This document shows positions 15,809 through 23,979 of a stretch of 37,410 bases of DNA, piece after piece. Below the pieces are notes generated by a model. It was not told where the DNA came from. It saw nothing but the letters and a program-made list of their open reading frames with translations, and did not search any database. Source of the DNA: Desulfurivibrionaceae bacterium. Its GTDB lineage: Bacteria > Desulfobacterota > Desulfobulbia > Desulfobulbales > UBA5123. The translations under genes were made by a program, and so were the position numbers. Location: contig JAQYVW010000026.1 in assembly GCA_030145325.1 (NCBI GenBank), forward strand, positions 1 to 37,410, in the 5' to 3' direction. Every line of letters starts with the position of its first letter. Positions within the stretch are counted from its first letter, which is position 1.

Positions 15809-17380
15809 TCAAGCCGATTCAGGAATAGTCAGTGCAAAAGTGCCGCCACTGCCTGCGGACAAATTAGATGCCTTGTTCTGACCATTTCCCTTTTGACCAT
15901 CAACCACCTTAGCCAACTGCAGCACCGAATCCCGCATGGTGTAAGCTTGGGCATTAAGTTCTTCAGCAGCACTGGCAGATTCTTCCGCACTGGCCGCGTT
16001 CTGCTGGGTCACCGTGTCCATCTCATTCAAAGCCAAATTAATCTGTCCGACCCCTTCCGCCTGCTCACGGGTTGCCGTGGATATCTCGACAACCAGCGTA
16101 TTGATCTTACTGGTAATAACCGACACATCAGAAAAAGCCTCACTGGTTTCCCCGGCCAACGAAGAACCTTGTTGAACCTTCTGAACTGTGGTTTCAATCA
16201 AGGCAGAGGTATTTTTTGCAGCATCCCCAGCCCGCAAAGCTAAATTACGAACCTCATCCGCCACCACTGCAAAACCAGCCCCGGCCTCCCCGGCTCTGGC
16301 CGCCTCCACAGCAGCATTCAGCGCCAACAAGTTGGTTTGAAAGGCAATCTCATCAATTGTTTTGATAATTTTAGATGTTTCCTCACTGGCGGCAGCAATA
16401 TCGACCATAGAAGCAGTAAGTCGCTGCATCCTATCTCCAGCTTCAGCAATTACCTTACCGGCATCCTGCATCAACCCCTCTGCTTCTGTAGCATTTTCCG
16501 CATTACGCTTGGTCATCGAAGACATTTCCTCAAGAGACGAGGAAGTTTCTTCGAGCCCTGCCGCCTGTTCACTGGCACCTTCCGCCAACTGCTGGCTCGC
16601 TTCCGATACCTGGCCAGAGGCAGCACTTACCTGATTGGCGCCCTGGTCAAGTTCGGCAATGGCATTGTTGATTGGTCGAGTAATGGATCTGGTCAACAAA
16701 ATTCCCATCAACATTCCAAAAACGATACTACCCAGAGTAATAATTAACGACCCTTGCAAGGCAGCCTCCTCCTCATGTTCAGCGCGCATTGTCGCCTCAC
16801 GAGTAAATCCTTCCACCTCAGCAAGGAGAGATTCCAAAGCAGCATTAAGTTTTTCTTCTTCAATCTCAATGCTTTCAGCCAAGGTCTCGGCCTCGTGCAG
16901 GCTGCCGTTCTGGATAAGGGTAAATACTTTGCTTACATGCTGCTGATAGAGCTCATGACCATGGTCGGCAACCTTTAAAAGTTTCTGCACCTTGTCCATT
17001 TCCGCCCTTTCCGATTCTGAAGTTGCCAATCGCTGTGCTTCACTGCTGATGGTCTCAGCCTTGAGGAGTTCTTCCTTTACCTTCTGCCCATAGGCGGCAA
17101 ACTCATGCTCCGCAGCCTGCTCCTCCTTGTTCGCCAGTTCCCCATCTGGACGGACATTGCCATAACGCAAGGCACGCTCAAGCCAAAGGGCCTGATTTTG
17201 CCCATTGGCTGTGGCCCTGGATACCACCTCAATCAAAGGCATATCCTCCTCAGCAATGGCGCGCAGCTCAAAACCAATATTCCGTAATTTGACTAAACCA
17301 AAAATATTCCCCAAGAGCAGCATAACCAATAAACAAACCACTAAACTTACAATCTTGCCCCTCAAACTAAGATTTCTCAT
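15809..17380 (-). CDS. Methyl-accepting chemotaxis protein
   Basis: 523-residue transmembrane receptor. First membrane helix about 9-31, a helical periplasmic domain (about 32-207, consistent with a four-helix bundle), second helix about 208-230, then the cytoplasmic signalling coiled coil. The conserved hairpin tip that binds CheA/CheW is at about 340-385 (IDEIAFQTNLLALNAAVEAA and AGAGFAVVADEVRNLA). A methylation/deamidation region is seen near 263-290 (EGASEQAAGLEETSSSLEEM). Only the first HAMP helix (TRSITRPINN) is recognisable before the coiled coil begins; the second HAMP half seems missing. There is no C-terminal pentapeptide tether for CheR/CheB. The start is ATG 17380 with AAAGGAG upstream; a GTG two codons earlier overlaps that ribosome site. 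Its closeness to cheD and cheX suggests it is their target. Ligand unknown. Confidence 0.95.
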   Translation of the reverse strand: MRNLSLRGKIVSLVVCLLVMLLLGNIFGLVKLRNIGFELRAIAEEDMPLIEVVSRATANGQNQALWLERALRYGNVRPDGELANKEEQAAEHEFAAYGQKVKEELLKAETISSEAQRLATSESERAEMDKVQKLLKVADHGHELYQQHVSKVFTLIQNGSLHEAETLAESIEIEEEKLNAALESLLAEVEGFTREATMRAEHEEEAALQGSLIITLGSIVFGMLMGILLTRSITRPINNAIAELDQGANQVSAASGQVSEASQQLAEGASEQAAGLEETSSSLEEMSSMTKRNAENATEAEGLMQDAGKVIAEAGDRMQRLTASMVDIAAASEETSKIIKTIDEIAFQTNLLALNAAVEAARAGEAGAGFAVVADEVRNLALRAGDAAKNTSALIETTVQKVQQGSSLAGETSEAFSDVSVITSKINTLVVEISTATREQAEGVGQINLALNEMDTVTQQNAASAEESASAAEELNAQAYTMRDSVLQLAKVVDGQKGNGQNKASNLSAGSGGTFALTIPESA

Positions 17381-18205
17381 CTGCACTCCTTTGGAAAATT
17401 ATTTTTTTCCTTACCCCGACAGCAGTTACAACGTCTATCACCGCAACAACCGACAATAACGGAAAAAACAATCAGTGCCGGGCTCCAATTAAAATCCTGG
17501 TAACCCCTCCAGGTAGGGAAAACCAGTACTAAAGCTCGAAACCAACAACGCAACGAGAGGTAGCATAAAACCACAACAACATCCTCGCCAAACACCCACC
17601 GCATGGGCTTATGTGAAAATGGTAATACAGAAACATCCCAACAAGCAACTAGGAATTACAAATGTTAAGATTATCCCCCTAAACACCTTACACAAAAACA
17701 CAAGCTACTTAAGTATATGTTAATATGGTTATTTGCCAACACACACAGAGGGTAGAATATTTTTTTTATAATCGGAATAATTCGGCGCTAGGGAAGAAAA
17801 ACTAATGCTACAGGTAGGGAAATCAAGTAGTAGGGCTAAGAGAAGAAACAACTCAGCCCATTGTGAACGCACACACAAATACGGCTCATTATCAACATGA
17901 GATTAAAATAGATATAAAAATATCTCGAAATTGACCTAGGGGGGAGGAGAGCAAAGTCACCAAAATAACCAGTTCACCGTCAGAAGCGATGGACCAAAGA
18001 GTAGTGATTGAACAAATATAAAAAACCTGCTAAATTGTGGGGATAAAAAGAGATTCGGGACTTTGCGGTCAAGGTTTATCTTTTCTTGAGTTGGAAGCTA
18101 ATACGTGCTAAACCAACAGCATAATGGAAAATCAAAAGGGGTGCCATAAGCACAGGCAACTCCTTTCTTTGTTATGAGTTAGCAAGACAAAAAGGAGCTA
18201 CACAG
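17381..18205. other. AT-rich gene-poor region, small hairpins only
   Basis: 825 nt without a convincing gene. Visible elements: a hairpin GGGCTAAG/CTCAGCCC at 17833-17859 (seven of eight pairs), a perfect GATAT-AAAA-ATATC hairpin at 17911-17924, and an isolated TATAAT at 17767-17772 with no good -35. I compared the sequence by eye with common riboswitch cores (c-di-GMP, TPP, glycine, cobalamin, fluoride) and saw none. The last 150 nt form the leader of the small gene at 18206 and may hold its promoter. A minus-strand 75-codon frame at 17377-17604 ends in an ATGA overlap with the receptor start but lacks a ribosome site. Confidence 0.5.
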
Positions 18206-18403
18206 ATGGATGGATCTTATTCGGAAGGATGGTACCAACACCCAACCCACGGCCTGATCAAGGTATACATGTCCAACGATTCAGACTGGGTATATCGATG
18301 CTATACCAGAAACGGTTCTAAACCTCTCTCCAAAGAACGCCCCATGGATCAATGGATCTGGGCGCTCAGTGAAACAGCGCCAGGCGGGGGGCCCACCGAA
18401 TAA
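18206..18403 (+). CDS. Unrecognised 65-residue aromatic-rich protein
   Basis: Not recognised. The frame has an excellent ribosome site (AAAGGAG at 18191-18197, eight bases before ATG). The product is rich in Trp and Tyr (WYQHP, DSDWVYRCYTR, MDQWIWALSE), has one Cys, no signal peptide and no membrane helix, and ends in a Gly/Pro tail. The alternation of short polar turns and aromatic strands suggests a small beta-rich domain. It stands alone between the AT-rich region and the convergent aminotransferase, 45 nt away, with its own leader, so it is probably transcribed by itself. The strong translation start argues it is real; function unknown. Confidence 0.6.
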   Translation: MDGSYSEGWYQHPTHGLIKVYMSNDSDWVYRCYTRNGSKPLSKERPMDQWIWALSETAPGGGPTE

Positions 18404-18448
18404 ATTTAATTCTGGCCAAGCCCCCTTCGTCCTGCACTTGCCATCAAC

Positions 18449-19657
18449 TCAAGAAAGATCAGCCAACGCCTTTTTCAATCGCTTCATCCCTTCCTCAATA
18501 ATCTCCATGGAGGTGGCGAAAGAAAACCGCACAAAGGCATCAGCACCAAAGGCGGCGCCAGGAACGGTGGCCAGTAATGCTTCTTCCAGCAGATAATCAG
18601 CCATTGCCACGGAACCATCAATGATCTTATCGTTGAACTTTTTCCCGTAATAAGCGGAAAGATTAGGAAAGACGTAGAAAGCGCCCTTGGGAACCACGCA
18701 GGTCACCTTATCAATGGAGGCCAGCTCCTTCAAGATGTAATCCCGCCGAGGCAAAAACGCCTCCTTCATCATCACCGGAAAATCCTGCGGGCCACGCACC
18801 GCCGCCAACGCTGCCTTCTGGGCAATGGATGACGGGTTGGATGTGCTTTGGCTCTGAATCTTGTTCATCGCCCCAATGATATGCTTAGGCCCCACCGAAT
18901 AACCAATTCGCCAGCCGGTCATGGCAAACGACTTGGATACCCCATTCAAAATGATGGTCTGCTCCTTGAGACGAGGATCGACATCCAGGATATGTGGCAA
19001 CGGCTCCTCATCGTAAACAATGGTATCGTAGATATCATCGGTGATAATCACCCAATTACGTTCAATGGCCATCTTACCGATGGCGGCAAGGGTTTCCTTT
19101 GAAAAAACCGAACCGGTGGGATTAGAAGGGCTGTTGATAATAATGCCGCGAGTCTTATCGCTGACGTATTTGTCAAGAATGGAGGCGTCTAGATCAAAAT
19201 CTTTTTCTTCGGCCAAGGGCACCTCCACCGGGGTGGCCCCAGCCAACTGAATCATCGGCGGATAAGAAACCCAATACGGAGCAGGCACCAACACCTCATC
19301 ACCCGGCCCGAACAGGGCCTGGCACATATTATAGAGGCCGTGTTTGCCGCCGCAGCAGACCTGGACTTGATCAGGCTCATACTGCCAGCCATGATCTGTG
19401 GCAATCCGCTCGACAATGGCTTGGCGCAACTCGATAATTCCCGGCACCGGCGTATAGCGGGTAAAACGGGCATCAATGGCTTCTTTACCAGCCTCGCAGA
19501 CATGCTCGGGGGTATCAAAATCAGGCTCACCAACACTGAAATTCAAGATATCAGCACCTGCCGCCTTCAAGGCCTTAGCCTTGGCGTCAACCGCCAGGGT
19601 GGGGGAAGGTTTGACCTGCTGCACACGCTCGGACAGAGAAATTTTTTGCGACTCCAT
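18449..19657 (-). CDS. aspC: Class I aminotransferase, aspartate/prephenate type (subgroup Ib)
   Basis: 402-residue PLP enzyme. PLP lysine Lys242 in LNGVSKSFAMTGWRIGY, with Arg250 for phosphate binding; Asn179 in SPSNPTG; the carboxylate-binding Arg377 in FVRFSFAT; N-terminal substrate segment FSVGEPDFDTP. The opening LSERVQQVKPSPTLAVDAKA is characteristic of the subgroup Ib aspartate aminotransferases, which transfer the amino group between aspartate and 2-oxoglutarate, and several of which also use prephenate to make arogenate. Which of these applies here cannot be settled by eye. AGGAAAG before the ATG supports the start. It lies upstream of nothing else on its strand; truA ends 131 nt before its start on the other side. 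Confidence 0.9.
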   Translation of the reverse strand: MESQKISLSERVQQVKPSPTLAVDAKAKALKAAGADILNFSVGEPDFDTPEHVCEAGKEAIDARFTRYTPVPGIIELRQAIVERIATDHGWQYEPDQVQVCCGGKHGLYNMCQALFGPGDEVLVPAPYWVSYPPMIQLAGATPVEVPLAEEKDFDLDASILDKYVSDKTRGIIINSPSNPTGSVFSKETLAAIGKMAIERNWVIITDDIYDTIVYDEEPLPHILDVDPRLKEQTIILNGVSKSFAMTGWRIGYSVGPKHIIGAMNKIQSQSTSNPSSIAQKAALAAVRGPQDFPVMMKEAFLPRRDYILKELASIDKVTCVVPKGAFYVFPNLSAYYGKKFNDKIIDGSVAMADYLLEEALLATVPGAAFGADAFVRFSFATSMEIIEEGMKRLKKALADLS

Positions 19658-19787
19658 TCAGCTTTCCTATAAGTAGTTCGACACTAGTAAAAATGGCGAC
19701 AAGCACTCCGTCGCGCCCCAACCAACAGACAAGCAACAACTCATCTCAACAAACGCCTAAGCCAAGCGCGCCACTAAAATAATAAAT

Positions 19788-20600
19788 TCAACAAGCAACT
19801 TCCACCGGAGCCTGACCAATCAAAGAGTCAGGAATGGTGTCATAATGAACCTGCTGTAAAAAAAGACCGCAGGATGGAGCCGTGGGCCCGGCGACTTTCC
19901 TATCCCTTGCCGCCAGCACCGTCTGAAAATCGGCAACAGTCCATTTCCCCTGCCCAACCTTGACCAAGGTGCCGACAATATTACGCACCATATGCCGCAG
20001 AAAACCATCGCCGGTGATAGTAAAAAGAACTCGCCCTGGGCAATGTTGATCCTCTTCGATTTCGGCCCCATATATCCGCCGCACCGCCCCCTTACCTCCG
20101 GTCCATGACAAATCGCGTGAGCCCACAGCCTCAAAACTAGAGAAATCATGCTCGCCAATGATAGATTGCAGACAAGCCTGCATGGTGTCAAGGGCTAAGT
20201 GGTCACGAAAAGCCGAATTATACAAACGCTCCGAAGGCAACGCCTCGCGACCGTGAATCAAATAATAAGAATATGTCTTCCCCAGCGCACTGTGGCAGGC
20301 GTGAAAATCGTCCCCAACCTCGGTAACGGCAAGGACTCTGATGTCCGCCGACAAAAGACTGTTAAACCCTCTCAAAAATCCAGCACAGGGAATAGCGGCC
20401 TTGGTCAGAAAATTTGCCGTCATGGCCAGGGCATGAACCCCGGCATCGGTTCGCCCGGCCCCCCAGACGGTGATGGCCTCGCCAGTCATGATGGCAAGCT
20501 TTTCCTCAAGGGTACCCTGAATGGTTCTCGCATCAGGTTGCCGTTGCCACCCAGCATAGGCTGCGCCATCAAAGGCAATGATCAGTTTAAGGTTTCGCAT
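19788..20600 (-). CDS. truA: tRNA pseudouridine synthase A
   Basis: 270 residues. TruA makes pseudouridine at positions 38-40 of the tRNA anticodon stem. The catalytic aspartate is Asp52 in AGRTDAGVHALA. The N-terminal LIIAFDGAAYAGWQRQP, the KTYSYYL strand and the FTITGDGFLRHMVRNIVGTL helix are family signatures. The length fits. Its ATG is two nt after the argC stop on the same strand, so it is translated from the argC transcript; this argC-truA pairing recurs in several deltaproteobacterial groups. Confidence 0.96.
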   Translation of the reverse strand: MRNLKLIIAFDGAAYAGWQRQPDARTIQGTLEEKLAIMTGEAITVWGAGRTDAGVHALAMTANFLTKAAIPCAGFLRGFNSLLSADIRVLAVTEVGDDFHACHSALGKTYSYYLIHGREALPSERLYNSAFRDHLALDTMQACLQSIIGEHDFSSFEAVGSRDLSWTGGKGAVRRIYGAEIEEDQHCPGRVLFTITGDGFLRHMVRNIVGTLVKVGQGKWTVADFQTVLAARDRKVAGPTAPSCGLFLQQVHYDTIPDSLIGQAPVEVAC

Positions 20601-20602
20601 GG

Positions 20603-21640
20603 TTACGGAAACAGCGGCGCCTGCGCCAGCCCTTCCCCTTCAGGAAGGCCACAGAGCAGATTCATGTTTTGCACCGCCTGGCCAGCGGCCCCCTTAACCA
20701 GATTGTCGATGGCTGAAACCACTACGATCCGACCGGTGCGCGGATCAACCTTGAAACCGATATCGCAGCAATTGCTGCCCCGGACAAATTGGGTGGCGGG
20801 ATATTCACCTTGCGGCAAGAGACGAACAAACTCCTCCTGCCCATAGAAATCTTCATAGAGCTTGCGAATGGAAGCCTCATCGTGACCAGCAGCCAAGCCA
20901 GCATAAATAGTACTCAAAATCCCCCTGGACATGGGAAGAAGATGCGGAGTGAAGGAAATAACCACCTCTTGCCCAGCCATCAAACTTATCTCCTGCTCTA
21001 TCTCCGGGGTATGACGATGATCGCCAACCTTATAAGCCTTAAACCCCTCACCCATCTCGCAATATAGACTACCAACATTGGCGCCGCGCCCAGCCCCGGA
21101 AACACCAGACTTGGAATCGACAACCAAGGTGGTCGGGTCAATACACCCCGCCTTTAAAAGTGGGGCAAGAGCAAGAATAACACTGGTGGGATAACAACCG
21201 GGATTGGCCACCAAACGCGCTGTAGAGACCTTATCACGATACAATTCCGGCAAACCATAAACCGCCTCGGCAAGATACTGAGCAGCACTATGGGGCTGAT
21301 ACCACGCCTCATAAACAGAGGCGTCATGAATCCTGAAATCCGCGCTGAGATCCACAACCTTTTTACCTGCCTCCAGAAAGAAAGGGACAAGATCCATGGC
21401 AGTTTTATGTGGCACGGCGAGAAAGAACAAATCAGCACGATCAACCAACGCCTCCACCGCAACATTTTCACAAAGCAAATCAACCTTGCCACGCAGGTGC
21501 GGAAACACCTCAGCCAAGGGCTTGCCGGCATACTGCCGGGATGTGGCCACCGTCAACTCAACCTGCGGGTGATTGCAAAGAATCCGAGCCAACTCTGCAC
21601 CGGTATATCCTGACGCCCCAACCAATCCTACTCGTATCAT
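20603..21640 (-). CDS. argC: N-acetyl-gamma-glutamyl-phosphate reductase
   Basis: 345 residues. Catalyses the third step of arginine synthesis: NADPH-dependent reduction of N-acetylglutamyl phosphate to the semialdehyde. The nucleotide loop [17 protein letters not shown] is at 5-21, the catalytic Cys149 in [10 protein letters not shown], and a later conserved histidine in [18 protein letters not shown] six bases before the ATG supports the start. A leader of about 180 nt separates it from the rpsI terminator and holds a 10-bp hairpin (21729-21758), so argC probably has its own promoter. The rest of the arginine pathway is not in the window. Confidence 0.96.
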   Translation of the reverse strand: MIRVGLVGASGYTGAELARILCNHPQVELTVATSRQYAGKPLAEVFPHLRGKVDLLCENVAVEALVDRADLFFLAVPHKTAMDLVPFFLEAGKKVVDLSADFRIHDASVYEAWYQPHSAAQYLAEAVYGLPELYRDKVSTARLVANPGCYPTSVILALAPLLKAGCIDPTTLVVDSKSGVSGAGRGANVGSLYCEMGEGFKAYKVGDHRHTPEIEQEISLMAGQEVVISFTPHLLPMSRGILSTIYAGLAAGHDEASIRKLYEDFYGQEEFVRLLPQGEYPATQFVRGSNCCDIGFKVDPRTGRIVVVSAIDNLVKGAAGQAVQNMNLLCGLPEGEGLAQAPLFP

Positions 21641-21728
21641 CTTATCCTCGTACCTTCATAGTCGTTTATTTAACCAGCAGACTACCTTAATAGTAACCAC
21701 CCAGAGGAAAGCAACCTTATTTCCTTGA

Positions 21729-21758
21729 TACCCCGTAACTGTAACTGTTTACAGGGTA
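21729..21758 (-). promoter_or_regulatory. Hairpin in the argC leader
   Basis: TACCCCGTAA (21729-21738) and TTACAGGGTA (21749-21758) form a 10-bp stem with a 10-nt loop. The single non-Watson-Crick position becomes a U-G wobble only in minus-strand RNA, which fits a structure in the argC leader transcript. No U-run follows, so it is not a simple terminator. The sequence does not resemble an ARG box. Confidence 0.35.
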
Positions 21759-21826
21759 CCGGAGATGCAGATAGCGAGCCGGCGAGACCTTCGAGGCATC
21801 GGTACATGAGCAGCTACTTTCAATAT

Positions 21827-21864
21827 AAAAAAAGGGAAGCACGATGTAAACATCGACTTCCCTT
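21827..21864 (-). terminator. Rho-independent terminator after rpsI
   Basis: On the minus strand GGGAAG, a 2-nt bulge and GATGT pair with ACATC and CTTCCC, followed by seven T. The stem runs 21834-21862 in plus coordinates and the T-run is at 21827-21833. It ends the rplM-rpsI transcript about 60 nt past the rpsI stop. Confidence 0.93.
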
Positions 21865-21922
21865 AATAATTCAATTGTCACGACAAATTGCCGCCAGCCT
21901 GCAATGAGGCCAAAACACGATT

Positions 21923-22315
21923 TTAACGCTTGGAGAACTGGAAGCGAGCCCGAGCGCCTTTCCGACCGTATTTTTTACGCTCTTTAACGCGAGAGTCACG
22001 GGTGAGGAACCCGGCCTTCTTTAAAGCCATGCGCATTTCAGGATCCACTTCAAGCAGGGCCTTCGAAATGCCATGACGCAAAGCGTCAGCCTGAGCGGCC
22101 TTACCACCGCCACGCAGGGTAGCAACAACATCATACTTATCAACATTGTCGGTAAGAGCAAAAGGATGCTTAGCACGATTACGAACGACGAGACCGCCGA
22201 AGTACTCATCAACATTCTTCTCATTTACCTGAATAGCACCGGATCCTGGCTTGAGCCAAACTCTAGCGATCGCAGTCTTTCTCTTGCCGGTGGCGTAGTA
22301 GCGGGTATCTGCCAT
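21923..22315 (-). CDS. rpsI: 30S ribosomal protein S9
   Basis: 130 residues. The C-terminal basic tail ending [17 protein letters not shown] reaches into the ribosomal P site and is the hallmark of S9. The N-terminus [19 protein letters not shown] is also diagnostic. GGAG seven bases before the ATG supports the start. It follows rplM by 48 nt, the near-universal bacterial L13-S9 pair, and is closed by a terminator. Confidence 0.98.
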   Translation of the reverse strand: MADTRYYATGKRKTAIARVWLKPGSGAIQVNEKNVDEYFGGLVVRNRAKHPFALTDNVDKYDVVATLRGGGKAAQADALRHGISKALLEVDPEMRMALKKAGFLTRDSRVKERKKYGRKGARARFQFSKR

Positions 22316-22363
22316 TCCTTTACTCCAATTTACAATTTTTCAGGACTTTAAATGCCTGTTTTA

Positions 22364-22792
22364 TTATAATTCCAAGGCTTCGGGCTGCTGCGCGGCATGG
22401 GGATGATCGGTGCCAGCATAAACCTTCAATTTCTTCAATTGCTCACGACCAAGGGTATTCTTGGGAAGCATGCCTTTAACGGCCTTGAAAAGCAGAGCCG
22501 TGGGCTCCTTCTCAAGCAGATCCTTAGCGTTAATTTCCTTGATGCCGCCCATGTAACCGGAATGACGATAGTACATCTTGTCATCCCATTTTTTACCGGT
22601 CAACTTCACCTTATCGGCGTTGATCACGACGATAAAGTCACCGTTATCCATAAAGGTGGAATAGGTGGGTTTATGTTTGCCGCGCAGGCGGGTAGCAATC
22701 TCGGTAGCAATACGACCAAGAACCTTCCCTTCCGCGTCAACCACAAACCATTTTCTGTCGATTTCCTTGACCGGAGTCAAATACGTTTTCAT
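22364..22792 (-). CDS. rplM: 50S ribosomal protein L13
   Basis: 142 residues. Signatures: the [19 protein letters not shown] opening, the [21 protein letters not shown] core, and the [30 protein letters not shown]-terminus (segments read from the full frame). L13 is an early 23S-binding protein. AGAGGA eight bases upstream supports the start. Its promoter lies between 22793 and the tRNA terminator at 22908. A perfect TAATCGATTA palindrome in the leader (22839-22848) could be part of feedback control. Confidence 0.98.
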   Translation of the reverse strand: MKTYLTPVKEIDRKWFVVDAEGKVLGRIATEIATRLRGKHKPTYSTFMDNGDFIVVINADKVKLTGKKWDDKMYYRHSGYMGGIKEINAKDLLEKEPTALLFKAVKGMLPKNTLGREQLKKLKVYAGTDHPHAAQQPEALEL

Positions 22793-22907
22793 CGTTCGAA
22801 TCCTCTGACTTATTATTTTGACAAATCCTGATAAACGATAATCGATTAACGAGGCAGTTGAACCAACCTACCATCAACTAAAAGAATCAACAAGATTGAT
22901 CAAAAGT

Positions 22908-22943
22908 AAAAAAAGGTTCAGAGCAGGCTCGAACCTTTTTTTT
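22908..22943. terminator. Bidirectional terminator after tRNA-Gly
   Basis: Twelve-base arms AAAAAAAGGTTC (22908-22919) and GAACCTTTTTTT (22931-22942) are perfectly inverted, with an inner GAGC/GCTC pair extending the stem past one bulged A. On the minus strand it ends the tRNA-Gly transcript 11 nt after the CCA end, isolating it from rplM. Confidence 0.93.
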
Positions 22944-22953
22944 GCTATTGAAT

Positions 22954-23028
<75 letters not shown>

Positions 23029-23061
23029 TCTGTGCGATTTGTATTCACAAAAACGAGGGCC

Positions 23062-23090
23062 ATATAAACAGAACGCGGAGTGCTTGTCAA
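23062..23090 (-). promoter_or_regulatory. Sigma70-type promoter of tRNA-Gly
   Basis: Minus-strand TTGACA (23085-23090, perfect) and TTATAT (23062-23067) are 17 bp apart. The bases after the -10 (GGCCCTCG) are GC-rich, like the discriminator of stringently controlled stable-RNA promoters. Transcription would start near 23055, about 27 nt before the tRNA. Confidence 0.75.
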
Positions 23091-23204
23091 CAAAAAATCT
23101 GCTTAAGCATGGAAAAACCACCCATGGGGAAATAACACCCCGCCCAGCTCCAAGATTTTTAATTTTTTATTAAATATCCCCCGAAAAACATAGAAGTTAT
23201 TGCC

Positions 23205-23220
23205 ACTATATCCTTATAGT
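23205..23220. promoter_or_regulatory. Short inverted repeat upstream of hisB
   Basis: ACTATA (23205-23210) and TATAGT (23215-23220) form perfect inverted arms across a 4-nt spacer, about 125 nt before the hisB start. It lies in an AT-rich promoter-like stretch, so it could be an operator or chance; no good -35/-10 pair was found next to it. Confidence 0.2.
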
Positions 23221-23344
23221 TGGTAAAGTCAAAAATCATCTCGGCAGCCAGAGGATCAAGGCAACCTTGTTTTTACATTTACAAAGGCGTCATCAACACT
23301 GTCGCCCGAAACAACCATACTTTTCCCCAGACAGGAGTTTTTTG

Positions 23345-23947
23345 ATGTCCGCATCCACCCCACAGAAACAGAGCACAATCCATCGCCAAACCAAAGAAAC
23401 CGACATCAGCCTCACCCTCAAGCTGAGCGGCACCGGTCAAGCCGATATTGCCACCGGCGTTCCTTTTATGGATCACATGCTGACCCTTTTTACTGTTCAT
23501 GGTTTTTTCGATCTCACCGTCAACGCCACCGGCGACACCGAGGTGGATGACCACCACACCGTCGAAGATCTCGGCATCTGCTTGGGCCAAGCGCTCAAAG
23601 AGGCCCTCGGCGACGGCAGCGCCATTCGCCGCTACGGCCATTTCTCCCTCCCCATGGATGAAACCTTGGTTCGGGTAGCCCTTGATCTCTCCAACCGCCC
23701 CTTTCTCCATTACGGGGTAACGATCCCCGACCAAAAGGTCGGCAACTTTGATACCGCTCTGGCCCAGGAATTCCTTCGCGCCTTCAGCCTCCACGGAGGC
23801 ATCACTCTTCATGTCGAGCTTGCGCACGGTGACAACAGTCATCATATCCTAGAAGGGATTTTCAAGGCCTTGGCCAAGGCGCTGGATCAAGCTTGTACGA
23901 CTGAACCACGCGCCAAAGGCGTACTATCCTCCAAAGGAACTTTGTAA
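23345..23947 (+). CDS. hisB: Imidazoleglycerol-phosphate dehydratase
   Basis: 200 residues. Dehydrates imidazoleglycerol phosphate to imidazole-acetol phosphate, the sixth step of histidine synthesis. It is a 24-mer with a two-manganese site. Metal-binding signatures are at 68-75 (DDHHTVED) and 166-170 (HHILE), each from one half of the internal duplication, plus FMDHML near 41. This is the single-function form, without the phosphatase domain fused in enterobacteria. AGGAG at 23333-23337 supports the ATG at 23345. Other his genes are absent from the window. Confidence 0.97.
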   Translation: MSASTPQKQSTIHRQTKETDISLTLKLSGTGQADIATGVPFMDHMLTLFTVHGFFDLTVNATGDTEVDDHHTVEDLGICLGQALKEALGDGSAIRRYGHFSLPMDETLVRVALDLSNRPFLHYGVTIPDQKVGNFDTALAQEFLRAFSLHGGITLHVELAHGDNSHHILEGIFKALAKALDQACTTEPRAKGVLSSKGTL

Positions 23948-23979
23948 AAGCTCAGCAAGTCTTCAGTAAAGGATCTCCC

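Noticed and set aside
17640-18205. Possible riboswitch or small RNA in the long AT-rich leader
   Set aside because: I saw only short hairpins. No core of c-di-GMP, TPP, glycine, cobalamin or fluoride riboswitches could be recognised by eye; a covariance-model scan would be needed to reopen it.
20199-20846. A 215-codon plus-strand frame opposite truA/argC
   Set aside because: Antisense across the junction of two conserved genes, without ribosome site or domain.
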